A stretch of DNA of 64,000 nt from Empedobacter tilapiae (GCF_004785645.1 NZ_SRPE01000005.1:186001-250000), one strand, 5' to 3'. Shown: positions 1 through 8,350, numbered from the stretch's first letter. The notes: a model not told the origin generated them from the sequence alone. Translations and numbers: made by a program.

Positions 1-1
1 C

Positions 2-118
2 GAATTGGATTTTGACGCTTTAAATGATAATAATATGCTGATCACTTTTGTGGTAAGTGCTGAAAAAATCGATTACGGAACAGCTGCTTACGACGGAGTT
101 TGGCCAACAGCTAGATAA
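2..118 (+). CDS. tssD: TssD/Hcp-like type VI secretion tube protein, C-terminal fragment
   Basis: This is the last 38 codons of a gene that begins before the window. The visible peptide ends with LITFVVSAEKIDYG followed by GVWPTAR. This matches the usual end of Bacteroidota TssD (Hcp) tube proteins, a beta strand, an SA-x-I motif and a Trp-Pro close to the C-terminus. TssD rings stack into the inner tube of the type VI apparatus and carry or cap effectors. A hairpin follows the stop, so it seems to be transcribed separately from the vgrG gene behind it. The family call rests on a short fragment and on the neighbouring vgrG. Confidence 0.7.
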   Translation, partial: ELDFDALNDNNMLITFVVSAEKIDYGTAAYDGVWPTAR

Positions 119-177
119 TTTTTCAATCTACACTCTATTACAAGTTTTACCAAACTAACTACTTATGAAATTTTGAA

Positions 178-217
178 ACTCTTGGTGCGATGCGAAGGCT
201 GCATCAAGAGTTTTTTA
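178..217 (+). terminator. Intrinsic terminator after tssD
   Basis: An 11-bp stem with one mismatch (178-188 against 201-211) is followed by a run of six T. It separates tssD from vgrG. Confidence 0.75.
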
Positions 218-294
218 TTTTAAAATAATTCTTTTTGGAAAATTTAATCTTGAATCATTTCATAATTTAAAATCAATACCTAAACTCTATTACT

Positions 295-2409
295 ATGTTT
301 CAAAATGATAAACCTTCAAAAACAGATACTAAAAAATCTGAAAGTAAACTTCTACAAGCTAATAGTAAGCAAGATTATTCTAAAATGTTTCTGAATAATC
401 CTATTATTCCTAATTCAAAAACTTATGTAGATAGGGATTTATGGGCGAATCAACCAACTTCAAAAATTTATAATGCTAAAAAAATTCCAGATCATGATAT
501 AGTAGGAATTAATCGTATTGTAAAACTTAGTTTAATTATTGATGGTCAAATAATCAATTTCTTTAAACATTTCAAATTAATTCAAAGCGCGAAAAAACAT
601 CATGAATTTACTTTAGAATTAGCACACGATGTTCTTGGCAAATCTGAAAATTATCGTTTAGAAAATGCTCAATCTTTTTTAGGAAAAAAATTGACTGTTA
701 TTTTTCGATATAGCGATGTAGAAGATAGCCCAGAGCGAGTATTTGTTGGTGTTATTACTGAAGTTGGTTTTGTACAAGAACAAGGAAGTTTAGGTAATAT
801 TCTATTAACTGGTTATAGTCCTACTATTTTACTAGACGCTGCTCCACATACTCAAAGTTTTGGAGGAACTGATTCAATAAGTTTAAATAGTATCGCTGAT
901 CAGGTTATCAAACAAGGTATTAGTAAAAGTAAATTTGATTATCGAGTAGCGTCTAGATATGGTAACATTAGTTACTCTGCTCAATATGAAGAAACACATT
1001 ATAATTATTTAGCTAGAATGGCTGAAGCTTATGGAGAACAATTTTTTTATGATGGAGAAGTATTACATTTTGGAGAGCTTCCTCCACCTCAACAGCCTAT
1101 CACTTTAACCTATGGAAGTAACGTAAATGATATTAAAATCAACATGCGTGCGCTGCATACCAATCCTTCTTTTTATGGATATAACAGTAGTAAAAATGAA
1201 AAATTGACTACTGGAGATTCTCAAATTAAACACACTTCTGATATAGCAAAACGCGCTTATTTTATTTCCGAACAGACTTTTAAAACGCCTTCTTTGAGAG
1301 TAGCTCCTATCAAAGCTAAAAATTTTACAGATATTACTACTTCTCAAAAAGGAACTGCTGGAAGTAAAGCTGTAGATGTTTTTGTGACTTCTGGAACAAC
1401 TACAATCCAATTCCTATATCCTGGATGTATTGCAGATATTGAAATGAGAAAAACCGACAGTAATAAAACATCATATTTTACTAAGTTAATGATTACTGAA
1501 ACTTCACACGAAGTAGATGCACGTGGTTATTATAAAGGTACTTTCGAAGCTATTGCAGCCAATACTGGTTTTTTACCAAGACCGAAATTCAGAATGCCTC
1601 GAGCCGAAATTCAAGTTGCAAAAGTAACCTCTAATTCAGATCCTAAGAATCAAGGAAGAGTCCAAATTCAATTTGATTGGCAAAAAGGATATGAAAAATC
1701 TGAATTTATTCGCGTAATGACTCCTGATGCAGGGGCAAGCGATAAGGTAAGTACTAACAGAGGATTTATGGCAATTCCAGAAGTTGGTGATCAAGTGATG
1801 GTTGGTTTTCAACATCATCATCCAGACAGACCTTTTGTATTAGGCGGTATGTTCCACGGAAAAGTTGGCGCTGGTGGTGGACAAATGAATAATATCAAAA
1901 GCTTAAGTAGCCGTAGTGGGAATAAACTAGAATTGAATGACGGTGAAGGTTCGGTTTTCCTAACAGATAAAGGTGGAGCAAATATGAAATTTGATGGTGG
2001 TGGTAATGCGACTACTAACGCAAATACTAATCATACCGTGAATGCGGGGGCTAATAATACAATCAATGCTGGAAGTACGAATGTAATTAATGTTGGAGGA
2101 AAAGAAGGTAGCGGCGTAAACTCAATGCTATCTATGGATGCTGGAGGTAACATTACTCTTGAGTGTGATACAAATATTACAATTAAAACAGGGGAAAGTT
2201 CTATAACATTAACTATGGGAGGTGATATCACCATAGAAGGATTAAATGTGAAAGTAATAGGCAAAACAACTACAGAAGTTGGAAAAGCAAATGCTAATCC
2301 TGGAATTAAAGTAGACGCTGATATCAATATTAATGCTACAAAAATAAATTCTTCTTCTTCTGGCCCTACAAATATAAAAGGTGCTGATGTAGAAATAAAT
2401 AAAGGTTAA
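295..2409 (+). CDS. vgrG: VgrG spike protein of a Bacteroidota type VI secretion system
   Basis: This 704-residue protein forms the trimeric spike that tips the TssD tube. Residues about 65-430 match the gp27-like part. Residues about 433-522 form the gp5-like OB fold, with GRVQIQFDW and EVGDQVMVGF followed by PDRPFVLGG. From about 530 the chain becomes a low-complexity, Asn/Thr/Gly-rich repeat (for example NAGANNTINAG), as expected for the beta-helical needle. There is no extra C-terminal enzyme domain, so toxic activity must come from separate PAAR-like effectors such as the one at 3522. The ATG at 295 is the first in frame. The next gene starts two bases after the stop, so the downstream genes are probably co-transcribed. 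Confidence 0.93.
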   Translation: MFQNDKPSKTDTKKSESKLLQANSKQDYSKMFLNNPIIPNSKTYVDRDLWANQPTSKIYNAKKIPDHDIVGINRIVKLSLIIDGQIINFFKHFKLIQSAKKHHEFTLELAHDVLGKSENYRLENAQSFLGKKLTVIFRYSDVEDSPERVFVGVITEVGFVQEQGSLGNILLTGYSPTILLDAAPHTQSFGGTDSISLNSIADQVIKQGISKSKFDYRVASRYGNISYSAQYEETHYNYLARMAEAYGEQFFYDGEVLHFGELPPPQQPITLTYGSNVNDIKINMRALHTNPSFYGYNSSKNEKLTTGDSQIKHTSDIAKRAYFISEQTFKTPSLRVAPIKAKNFTDITTSQKGTAGSKAVDVFVTSGTTTIQFLYPGCIADIEMRKTDSNKTSYFTKLMITETSHEVDARGYYKGTFEAIAANTGFLPRPKFRMPRAEIQVAKVTSNSDPKNQGRVQIQFDWQKGYEKSEFIRVMTPDAGASDKVSTNRGFMAIPEVGDQVMVGFQHHHPDRPFVLGGMFHGKVGAGGGQMNNIKSLSSRSGNKLELNDGEGSVFLTDKGGANMKFDGGGNATTNANTNHTVNAGANNTINAGSTNVINVGGKEGSGVNSMLSMDAGGNITLECDTNITIKTGESSITLTMGGDITIEGLNVKVIGKTTTEVGKANANPGIKVDADININATKINSSSSGPTNIKGADVEINKG

Positions 2410-2411
2410 GT

Positions 2412-3256
2412 ATGAATTTATTAGAAAACGAAGGGGAATATCGTCATTATACTTTTTTAAGAGAAGAACGTTACCAGTTTCAAGGATTAAGAAATGAAAA
2501 TTATGTTGAAGCTGAGTTAAAAGTAACACTTTTAAAAATGAAGGAGGATCACCCAATTTTCAGAGTAGAAATGCCTTTATACAAGCAATCTAATTCAGAA
2601 GGTACTTATCAATGGATAGGAGATTTACACGAGTTGAGAGAACGCATTGCATTATCTGTACACTTAATGAAAATGGGCAATTGGGTGAAATTCTAAATTT
2701 AGAAGAAATTCAAGAAAAATGGATAGAAATAAAACCCAAAGTTATTAAAGTGCATAAAGACGAAAAATACAAAGCCATTTTTATAAAAGGTATAGATGAA
2801 TTGTTACAAAACGGAGAACAATTAGCACATGCTTTACGTTACGCCATGCCATATCAATTGTTATTTCCTGGTATACATACCAAAGATTTTAAGAAAAATG
2901 AAGCTGTAAAAGGTTACAGAGAAATACCCAACTTTATAGCAACTAAAAATATTCCAGTTACTACAAATGAATCGATTAAAGATTTAGAAAATGGACGCTA
3001 TCAAATTGATGTAAAGGGAGTAATTGATGAAAATAAGTTTGAACAAGATAAAGTAACCAATATGATTCGTATACTGAAAAACAGACCACGTGTACCAACA
3101 CTTGTAGAATTAAATTATATCGAGCGTTATCTTTTAGAAGAATGGCCGTGGTCTGAACAAAGTATGTGTATGAGTTTAGTTCAAATACCTGGAACATTGT
3201 ACCGAGAAGAAAAAAATATTTTAAAAGCTATTCCACATGACCTTTCAATTAATTGA
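2412..3256 (+). pseudogene. Conserved T6SS-linked protein split by a one-base deletion
   Basis: Two overlapping frames are parts of one protein. The first (2412-2696) reads sensibly to LSVHL at codon 85 and then turns into MKMGNWVKF and a stop. In the other frame, from base 2666, the sequence continues NENGQLGEILNLEEIQEKW. Adding one A near 2664-2668 restores a continuous chain of about 281 residues. No slippery heptamer is visible at the junction, so a deletion or a read error is more likely than programmed frameshifting. I do not recognise the family. Its place between vgrG and a PAAR-like effector suggests a loading or adaptor role, which is inference only. The 3' end overlaps the next start by 20 bases. 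Confidence 0.7.
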
Positions 3257-3503
3257 TTTAGTTTTTCAGAGTGATCGTTATTATCTGCTTTTTAACGATT
3301 TGGATGCAATTAAAATTGCGGAGTCCAATCAAACATGGCAAATAATAGCAGATGATATTTTTGTACAAGAAATTAATGACTGCAAACTGTCTGAAATTTT
3401 AAAAGTAACTGATAAGGTGATTCTAGAATCGAAAACTAATTTAAGTCAACTCGAAAATCATTTCAGAAAAAAAAGAAAAATTGTTTTAACTGATCAATCT
3501 TAA
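3237..3503 (+). CDS. Small hypothetical protein in the T6SS effector operon
   Basis: This 88-residue protein has no signal peptide or membrane segment. It contains the hydrophobic/acidic stretch YYLLFNDLDAIKIAES and a basic end (FRKKRKIVL). The ATG overlaps the end of the preceding frame by 20 bases, which implies translational coupling. The effector gene starts 18 bases after its stop. I do not recognise a family. The position just ahead of a PAAR-like effector would suit an effector chaperone or a small adaptor, but nothing in the sequence proves this. Confidence 0.7.
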   Translation: MTFQLIDLVFQSDRYYLLFNDLDAIKIAESNQTWQIIADDIFVQEINDCKLSEILKVTDKVILESKTNLSQLENHFRKKRKIVLTDQS

Positions 3504-3521
3504 CCACCAAAAACTACTACT

Positions 3522-5126
3522 ATGCCTAAAAAATATGTACCAGAAGGCGTTTACCTCGCCTGTAATAAAGGAACAAGTCCTTGTACATTAAGAGTAAGTA
3601 ATAACCAACGGACAACGATTTACAATGTTCCAATGGCTTCTGAGTTAGACTTTATACCATTTTTTAATATCAAACCAATGGGTTTTTGTACATGTCCAGC
3701 AAAAATTGCATCCACAGGTGCTACATGTATACCAGGAGTTGTTACACCATGGCAAAACCCAAAAGATGGAGTAAAAATAAATGGAAGTCGTTTAATCTTA
3801 GAAGATTCCCACAACAATTGTATATTTGGAGGAGAGATTAAAATTTTCTTTGATAGACCTTCTGCTGTTGGCTTTGGTGTAGGCGAAGGAAAAATGCCTT
3901 CTGAATATATAAAAGAAGGATTTGATTGGCTGGAAGAGAAAACAGAAGAGAATAGAAAAAAAAGAGATGATTTTTTACCAGATTGGATGAAACCCGTAAC
4001 AGGGGTTAAAGATTGGTTTGAAGATCTAGGAACTGGATTGGTAGAAGGAGCTGTAAATGGAGTTGTAGGTTTAGGCGAAACTATTTACCAAGTTGCTCAA
4101 GATCCAGTAGGAACTACAGAAGCTCTCGGTGGTATGATAAGTGATGGTGCATCTGCAGCTTGGAATGGAGCAAAAACTGCTACTGAATGGGCAAGTAAAG
4201 GTGAGAATTGGGAAAATGCTGCTAATGGAGCTTGGGATTGGGCAAGTGATGGAGAAAACTGGAAAAAAGCAGGTGAAGCAGCTGTAGAAGGAACTAAAGA
4301 TGCCGCAGATTGGGTAACTAAAAATCCTCGAAAAATAGGAAATACAGTTGGCGAATTTATTCCTGATGCTGTTGCAGCAGTTTATTCTGGAGGAGCTTCT
4401 ACTGCTCTATCTGCAGGAAAAGTTGCTGTAAAAGAGGTTGCCGAAGTTGCTGTAGAAAAAGCTGTAAAAGAAACGATAGAAGAAGGAGTTGAAAAAGCAG
4501 GTAAAGAAGCCTTGGAAGCTGGTGTAAAAAAAGCTGGAAAAGAGTTAATAGAATCTTTAGTTGATGACGCAGCTGATATTGCGAGGGTGGTAACAAGGAA
4601 TACTAGTAAACCGAATCCTCCTTTTAAAATTAGTAGTAAACATGCGGGCGATGTAAACTTAGAAGCGGAATTTAAGCGACAATTGAAAGATCAACAAGAC
4701 GCAATAAATAATATGAAAGCTAAAGATTGGCTTCAAAATAGAAATGATTTTGCTAATAGAAATAAAAAAGATTATTCTAAAAAAGCTAAAGAGGCAAGGG
4801 ATAATTACAGACAACAAGAATTAGCTAAAAGAACAAATGAATTTATGAATCCTCCTCATAATAAATCTCTTTCAGAAGCAAAAGAAGCTGCTAAAAAATC
4901 TATGGACGGGCAAGCAGCATTACATAATCCAGATGGTGTAGCTGGAGGTAAGGTTGATCAGATAACAGGAATGGGAGATGGTAGAGTGAATTCATCAATT
5001 GGAAGTCAATGGGATAAAGGAAGAGCAAAATCAATTGAGGATCAATTAAAAAAAGAATATGGGATTCCTCCTAAAAAGATTAGTGATATTCCTGATGATG
5101 AAATGATGAACGTTGATTTATTTTAA
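3522..5126 (+). CDS. T6SS effector: PAAR-like (DUF4280) N-terminus, Ntox15 HxxD nuclease C-terminus
   Basis: This 534-residue polymorphic toxin has three parts. Residues 1-115 form a Cys-containing PAAR-like DUF4280 domain (MGFCTCPAKI, PWQNPKDGVKINGS), which would sit on the VgrG tip. Residues about 120-360 are a Gly/Ala/Trp-rich helical linker with repeated WASKGENW/WASDGENW units, ending with KKAGKELIESLVDDAADIA near 336-354. Residues about 380-534 match Ntox15, with HNPD at 468-471 as the HxxD motif and MGDGRVNSSIGSQW after it. Ntox15 includes the Agrobacterium Tde1/Tde2 DNases, so a DNA-degrading interbacterial toxin is the best guess. The cognate immunity gene starts 20 bases downstream. 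The linker sequence recurs in the broken cassettes behind it, marking where C-termini are exchanged. Confidence 0.9.
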   Translation: MPKKYVPEGVYLACNKGTSPCTLRVSNNQRTTIYNVPMASELDFIPFFNIKPMGFCTCPAKIASTGATCIPGVVTPWQNPKDGVKINGSRLILEDSHNNCIFGGEIKIFFDRPSAVGFGVGEGKMPSEYIKEGFDWLEEKTEENRKKRDDFLPDWMKPVTGVKDWFEDLGTGLVEGAVNGVVGLGETIYQVAQDPVGTTEALGGMISDGASAAWNGAKTATEWASKGENWENAANGAWDWASDGENWKKAGEAAVEGTKDAADWVTKNPRKIGNTVGEFIPDAVAAVYSGGASTALSAGKVAVKEVAEVAVEKAVKETIEEGVEKAGKEALEAGVKKAGKELIESLVDDAADIARVVTRNTSKPNPPFKISSKHAGDVNLEAEFKRQLKDQQDAINNMKAKDWLQNRNDFANRNKKDYSKKAKEARDNYRQQELAKRTNEFMNPPHNKSLSEAKEAAKKSMDGQAALHNPDGVAGGKVDQITGMGDGRVNSSIGSQWDKGRAKSIEDQLKKEYGIPPKKISDIPDDEMMNVDLF

Positions 5127-5145
5127 AAATTAAAATTTATATAAA

Positions 5146-5754
5146 ATGTCTAATAAAACCTTTGAAGAAAGAAACTTAAATAGTTATACAAAATATAGCG
5201 ATGTTTCATTAGAAATAATAAATAAGTATAAAAATGTTTTACCAGAATACTTAATAAAAATATGGGAAACAATGGGGTTTGGAATCTATGAAGATGGATT
5301 TCTTCAGTTAGTAAATCCAGAAGAATATGAGTTTGTATTTGACTATATTGATAAACTTTTAGAACCTTCTATTGTATTTGGAGTGACAGCACTTGGAGAT
5401 ATATTACTATGGGAAGGTAATGAAAATTGGACAATTTCGCCAGATGAAGGCGATAGAGTAAAACAAATTGATGTAAGAAAATGTAAAAGTCGTGTAATAG
5501 GTGAAATAGATTTTGTTTTAAATAGACTTTTAGGAGATGAGTATGGTATTGTTGACAAAGATTTTTTTGATTCTAAACCTTTTATAGATATTCAAAATAA
5601 ATTACCTCAACTAGAATATGGTCAATGTTATGGTTATGTACCCGCATTATCTTTAGGTGGTAAAGCATCAAATAAAAATCTACAAATAGTAGATACAAAA
5701 GCATATATAGAAATAATTGGACAGTCTGTAGGAAAGATTATTGATTTGGAATAG
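5146..5754 (+). CDS. Tdi-like immunity protein (GAD-like plus DUF1851)
   Basis: This 202-residue cytoplasmic protein has an N-terminal GAD-like region (about 1-100, with ILLWEGNENW) and a C-terminal DUF1851 region (LEYGQCYGYVPALSLGG and IGQSVGKIIDL). This is the architecture of Tdi1, the immunity protein for Ntox15/Tde DNases, and it follows the Ntox15 effector directly. It should bind and block the nuclease. Two further copies lie downstream, one with nonsense codons (6053-6673) and one with an internal deletion (7981-8285). This copy is the only intact one. A strong hairpin terminator follows at 5761. Confidence 0.88.
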   Translation: MSNKTFEERNLNSYTKYSDVSLEIINKYKNVLPEYLIKIWETMGFGIYEDGFLQLVNPEEYEFVFDYIDKLLEPSIVFGVTALGDILLWEGNENWTISPDEGDRVKQIDVRKCKSRVIGEIDFVLNRLLGDEYGIVDKDFFDSKPFIDIQNKLPQLEYGQCYGYVPALSLGGKASNKNLQIVDTKAYIEIIGQSVGKIIDLE

Positions 5755-5825
5755 ATATTCAACCGCCAATTGGCGGTTTTTTTATTTAAAATTTAAAGGT
5801 TAACTGCAAAAAAAGCTGGAAAAGA
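5752..5825 (+). repeat. Cassette boundary repeat, copy 1
   Basis: This unit contains the end of an immunity gene, the GCC-rich hairpin, an AT-rich tail with GTTAACTGC-like sequence, and then the start of the toxin linker (KKAGKEL). Versions of it occur at 6671 and 8283. It is likely the homology used when C-terminal cassettes recombine. Confidence 0.7.
5761..5783 (+). terminator. Terminator after the live effector-immunity pair
   Basis: A perfect 18-bp palindrome (5761-5778) runs into a stretch of T. The same hairpin follows the two other Tdi-like copies. Confidence 0.85.
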
Positions 5826-6042
5826 ATTGATAGAATCTTTAGCTGATGACGCTGGTGATATTGCTAAAGTAGTTCGTATGGGAGATGGTAAAGTAAACTC
5901 ATCATTAGGTAGTCAATGGAAAAATTCTAAAATATCAGATAATGTGGAGAAACAATTAAAACAACAATTAAAAGAAAGAGGAATAAAAATTCCGCCTAAT
6001 AGTAATATACCTGACGATTTAATGATGAATGTTAAACTATAA
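5805..6042 (+). pseudogene. Orphan Ntox15 tail fused to effector linker, catalytic part deleted
   Basis: The frame reads KKAGKELIESLADDAGDIA, like the linker of the live effector, and jumps at once to MGDGKVNSSLGSQW and a normal Ntox15 end (DDLMMNVKL). About 120 residues of the live protein, including the HNPD motif, are absent. There is no ATG near the front, only a TTG at 5827. It is best read as a displaced effector C-terminus with an internal deletion, and is not expected to be toxic. Its remaining tail differs clearly in sequence from the live one, so it is not a recent copy. Confidence 0.75.
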
Positions 6043-6052
6043 AATAAAACAA

Positions 6053-6673
6053 ATGAAATACATAGAGTTATTTTTTGAAAGAAATAAAGATTATATAAAA
6101 AGTTCTGATGTTCCTAAAGAATTAATCGAAAAATACACAAATTTATTACCAGAGCCAATTTTAGAAATATGGAGATGAAATGGTTTTGGAATTTATGAAC
6201 ATGGTTTTGTTCAATTTGTAAATCCTGATGAATATAGTTTTGTTTTTGACTATATAGACACAATTAATGATCCAGTAATTGTTATAGCTGTTACTGCTCT
6301 TGGTGATTTAATTACATAGGAGGGTAATGGATTGGGAGGACAAGGTAATCATATCAATGTTGTTTTTGTTAACGATTGTGATGATGTTGTTGTTGGAGGG
6401 ACTGATCCAGATTTTTGGTTAGGAATGGATTTTAATATAAATGTTGACGAAAATCATGAAGATTATGAATATAATGTAAAAGAATACAAATCTAAAAATT
6501 ATCAAAAGATTAAGTCAGTTTTACCTCCACTAGAGTTTGGACAGTGTTACGGATACATTCCTATACCTGCATTAGGAGGAAAAAAATCATATAAGAATCT
6601 ACAAATAGTAGATACTAAATCCTATATAAATCTTATTGGACAATCGGTAGGAAAGATTATTAACTTAGAATAG
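6053..6673 (+). pseudogene. Second Tdi-like immunity gene with two in-frame stop codons
   Basis: The 207-codon frame keeps the whole GAD-like/DUF1851 layout of the intact gene at 5146, but it has TGA at 6176-6178 and TAG at 6317-6319. The TAG replaces the Trp codon of the conserved LLWEGN segment. There is no frameshift between the halves. The C-terminal part (LEFGQCYGYIPIPALGG, IGQSVGKIINL) remains well conserved. It sits 10 bases behind the dead Ntox15 tail and would have been its partner. The ATG at 6332 could only make a 113-residue C-terminal piece. Confidence 0.85.
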
Positions 6674-6735
6674 ATATTCAACCGCCAATTGGCGGTTTTT
6701 TTTATTTAAAAGATTTAAAAGTTAACTACAAAAAA
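6671..6735 (+). repeat. Cassette boundary repeat, copy 2
   Basis: This matches the boundary at 5752 through the hairpin and the GTTAACTAC sequence, then breaks off within the linker-like part and joins an unrelated toxin tail. Confidence 0.65.
6680..6703 (+). terminator. Terminator after the second immunity copy
   Basis: The same 18-bp palindrome as at 5761 (here 6680-6697), followed by eight T. Confidence 0.85.
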
Positions 6736-6786
6736 ACTGAAAAATATGGATATGTAATTAGAGGTAAAAAAGGAAATTGGCCTTAA
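6721..6786 (+). pseudogene. Last residues of a lost toxin ahead of the PoNi-type immunity gene
   Basis: A short frame without a start codon reads TEKYGYVIRGKKGNWP and stops 14 bases before the ATG at 6801. It directly follows boundary repeat 2, where an effector linker and C-terminus would be expected. It is probably all that is left of the toxin matched by the next gene. A PoNe-type DNase would be expected from the immunity family, but the tail is too short to assign. Confidence 0.5.
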
Positions 6787-6800
6787 TAAATAATATAATA

Positions 6801-7505
6801 ATGAGAACAAATATTAAAGATATTGAATATTTCAAAAACTACATTGAATTAAACAAAGATGATATTAAATTCTATGTAGAAGGTTTAGAAGATGGAACTA
6901 CTCCAAAAGATAGAATTTGGGCAGTTAAAAGACAAATTTTTACAACAAGTTTACATACTGTTATTGCAATGTATTCAAGTGGATGTTTAATTGATGAAAT
7001 ACAAAATGAATTTAACAATACTATTAAACATCTGGCAGGTGACTGGGAAAATTCAAATTCAAATATTTCTTTAGATGATTACATACTAATGCTTTGGATG
7101 TTATCTTTAGCAATATTACTAGATATTGATGACGAAAATTTCGAAAGAATAGTGAAAGTCTTAGACACTAATAAGCAGGAAGATTATATTTTTGATATCT
7201 TGATAGCACATAAATTTAAAAGTAGAAAAATTAATCAAAATGAACTCTACCCGAAAGCTTTTGAATTTTTAAAGGAATTATTTGCGACTAAAGATATTCA
7301 AAGTTTAAAAGAATACTTGGATAAAAATTGGTACAAAAAATTCACTTCTACATATTGGTATGATAATGACAAAAACAAAAATGAAATCTTTTTCGGTTAT
7401 TGGAGTTTTGAAAGTGGTGCATTAGTGAAAATTTTAGGTTTAGATGATTCTATTTTGAAAGACCAACAATATTATCCTTATGATTTAGTACATTTTAAAA
7501 ATTAA
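6801..7505 (+). CDS. PoNi-type immunity protein (DUF1910/DUF1911 family)
   Basis: The protein has 234 residues from the ATG at 6801. An upstream in-frame TTG at 6777 overlaps the toxin remnant and is unlikely. It is mostly helical, and the C-terminus carries FFGYWSFESGALVKILGLDD and DQQYYPYDLVHF, which are characteristic of PoNe-immunity (DUF1911) proteins. PoNi proteins neutralise PoNe DNase toxins delivered by type VI and other systems. No matching intact toxin is present, so it appears to be an orphan immunity gene kept against attack by relatives. The DUF6630 gene starts 5 bases after it. Confidence 0.82.
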   Translation: MRTNIKDIEYFKNYIELNKDDIKFYVEGLEDGTTPKDRIWAVKRQIFTTSLHTVIAMYSSGCLIDEIQNEFNNTIKHLAGDWENSNSNISLDDYILMLWMLSLAILLDIDDENFERIVKVLDTNKQEDYIFDILIAHKFKSRKINQNELYPKAFEFLKELFATKDIQSLKEYLDKNWYKKFTSTYWYDNDKNKNEIFFGYWSFESGALVKILGLDDSILKDQQYYPYDLVHFKN

Positions 7506-7510
7506 TTTTT

Positions 7511-7978
7511 ATGGAAAAATATATTGAAATTATCAATATGGTAGTTACCCGATATAGTGAAAGAGAATCATTAATAAAACAATTAGAAAAAATTAAAGAA
7601 AATCCTACTCTCTATTTAGAAAATAATGATAGATGTATTGACTTATCTCATGACTTTCTGTGGCTTGCATTAGTAGATTTATTAATTTCCTATGGTTATG
7701 CTTTTGAGATTGATTGGAAAGAAAATTATGATACAACAAAATATGGAGTTACAGAATTATTATTGAATTGGAGCGTAAATTTCGATTTTCAAGATGATTC
7801 AGATTTGTATGAGTTGGAAGCTGAAGAATTTTTTCCTCGAATAAATACTCTAATCAAAGGAACGAGCTGCCAAATTTTTAATTTTGATATCGATAGCGAT
7901 AGTTATGTCACAACAATGACGAATAATACTAATGAAAAAAAACTACTGGATTTAGATAATCAAATTTCTAAATATTAA
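7511..7978 (+). CDS. DUF6630-like protein, probable accessory immunity gene
   Basis: This is a 155-residue acidic cytoplasmic protein. The central segment DFLWLALVDLLISYGYAFEI with DWKE after it is typical of what I recall as DUF6630. It is intact, starts 5 bases after the PoNi-type gene, and is followed at once by a truncated Tdi copy. Its position in a run of immunity genes suggests an immunity role, which is an inference from context. Nothing visible indicates an enzyme active site. Confidence 0.65.
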   Translation: MEKYIEIINMVVTRYSERESLIKQLEKIKENPTLYLENNDRCIDLSHDFLWLALVDLLISYGYAFEIDWKENYDTTKYGVTELLLNWSVNFDFQDDSDLYELEAEEFFPRINTLIKGTSCQIFNFDIDSDSYVTTMTNNTNEKKLLDLDNQISKY

Positions 7979-7980
7979 AA

Positions 7981-8285
7981 ATGTCTAATAAAACCTTTGA
8001 AGAAAGAAACTTAAATAGTTATATAAAATATAGCGATGTTTCATTAGAAATAATGAATAAGTATAAAAATGTTTTACCAGAATACTTAATAAAAATATGG
8101 GAAACAATGGGGTTTGGAATCTATGAAATAAATTACCTCAACTAGAATATGGTCAATGTTACGGTTATGTACCTGCATTATCTTTAGGAGGTAAAGCATC
8201 AAATAAAAATCTACAAGTTGTAGATACAAAAGCGTATATAGAAATAATTGGACAATCGGTAGGAAAAATTATTGATTTGGAATAG
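7981..8285 (+). pseudogene. Third Tdi-like immunity copy with a 300-base internal deletion
   Basis: The first 150 bases are almost identical to the intact gene at 5146 (start MSNKTFEERNLNSY, then ETMGFGIYE). The sequence then jumps directly to the DUF1851 end. The deletion is out of frame, so translation reads INYLN and stops. The remaining 3' part (QCYGYVPALSLGGKAS, IGQSVGKIIDL) lies in another frame. High nucleotide identity to the live copy suggests a recent duplication or gene conversion followed by deletion. Confidence 0.85.
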
Positions 8286-8350
8286 ATATTCAACCGCCAC
8301 AATTGGCGGTTTTTTTATTTAAGATTTAAAAGTTAACTGCAAAAAAAAGC
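8283..8350 (+). repeat. Cassette boundary repeat, copy 3
   Basis: This contains the hairpin, the AT-rich tail, GTTAACTGC, and the start of the effector linker, which again reads KKAAKELIESLADDAADI. It has the same order as at 5752 and 6671. Confidence 0.7.
8292..8317 (+). terminator. Terminator after the third immunity copy
   Basis: The same stem as at 5761 with two extra bases in the loop, followed by a T run. Confidence 0.8.

Noticed and set aside
2655-2675. Programmed -1 frameshift in the T6SS-linked gene
   Set aside because: The junction has no X-XXY-YYZ slippery heptamer, and I see no stem-loop positioned behind it.
295-5126. Prophage tail or extracellular contractile injection system
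   Set aside because: The VgrG fold alone could suggest this, but the TssD fragment ahead and the PAAR-like effector with immunity gene behind fit T6SS. No sheath, baseplate or head genes are present.
6777-6800. TTG start of the PoNi-type gene at 6777
   Set aside because: It would overlap the toxin remnant and add residues not seen in the family. The ATG at 6801 gives the normal N-terminus.
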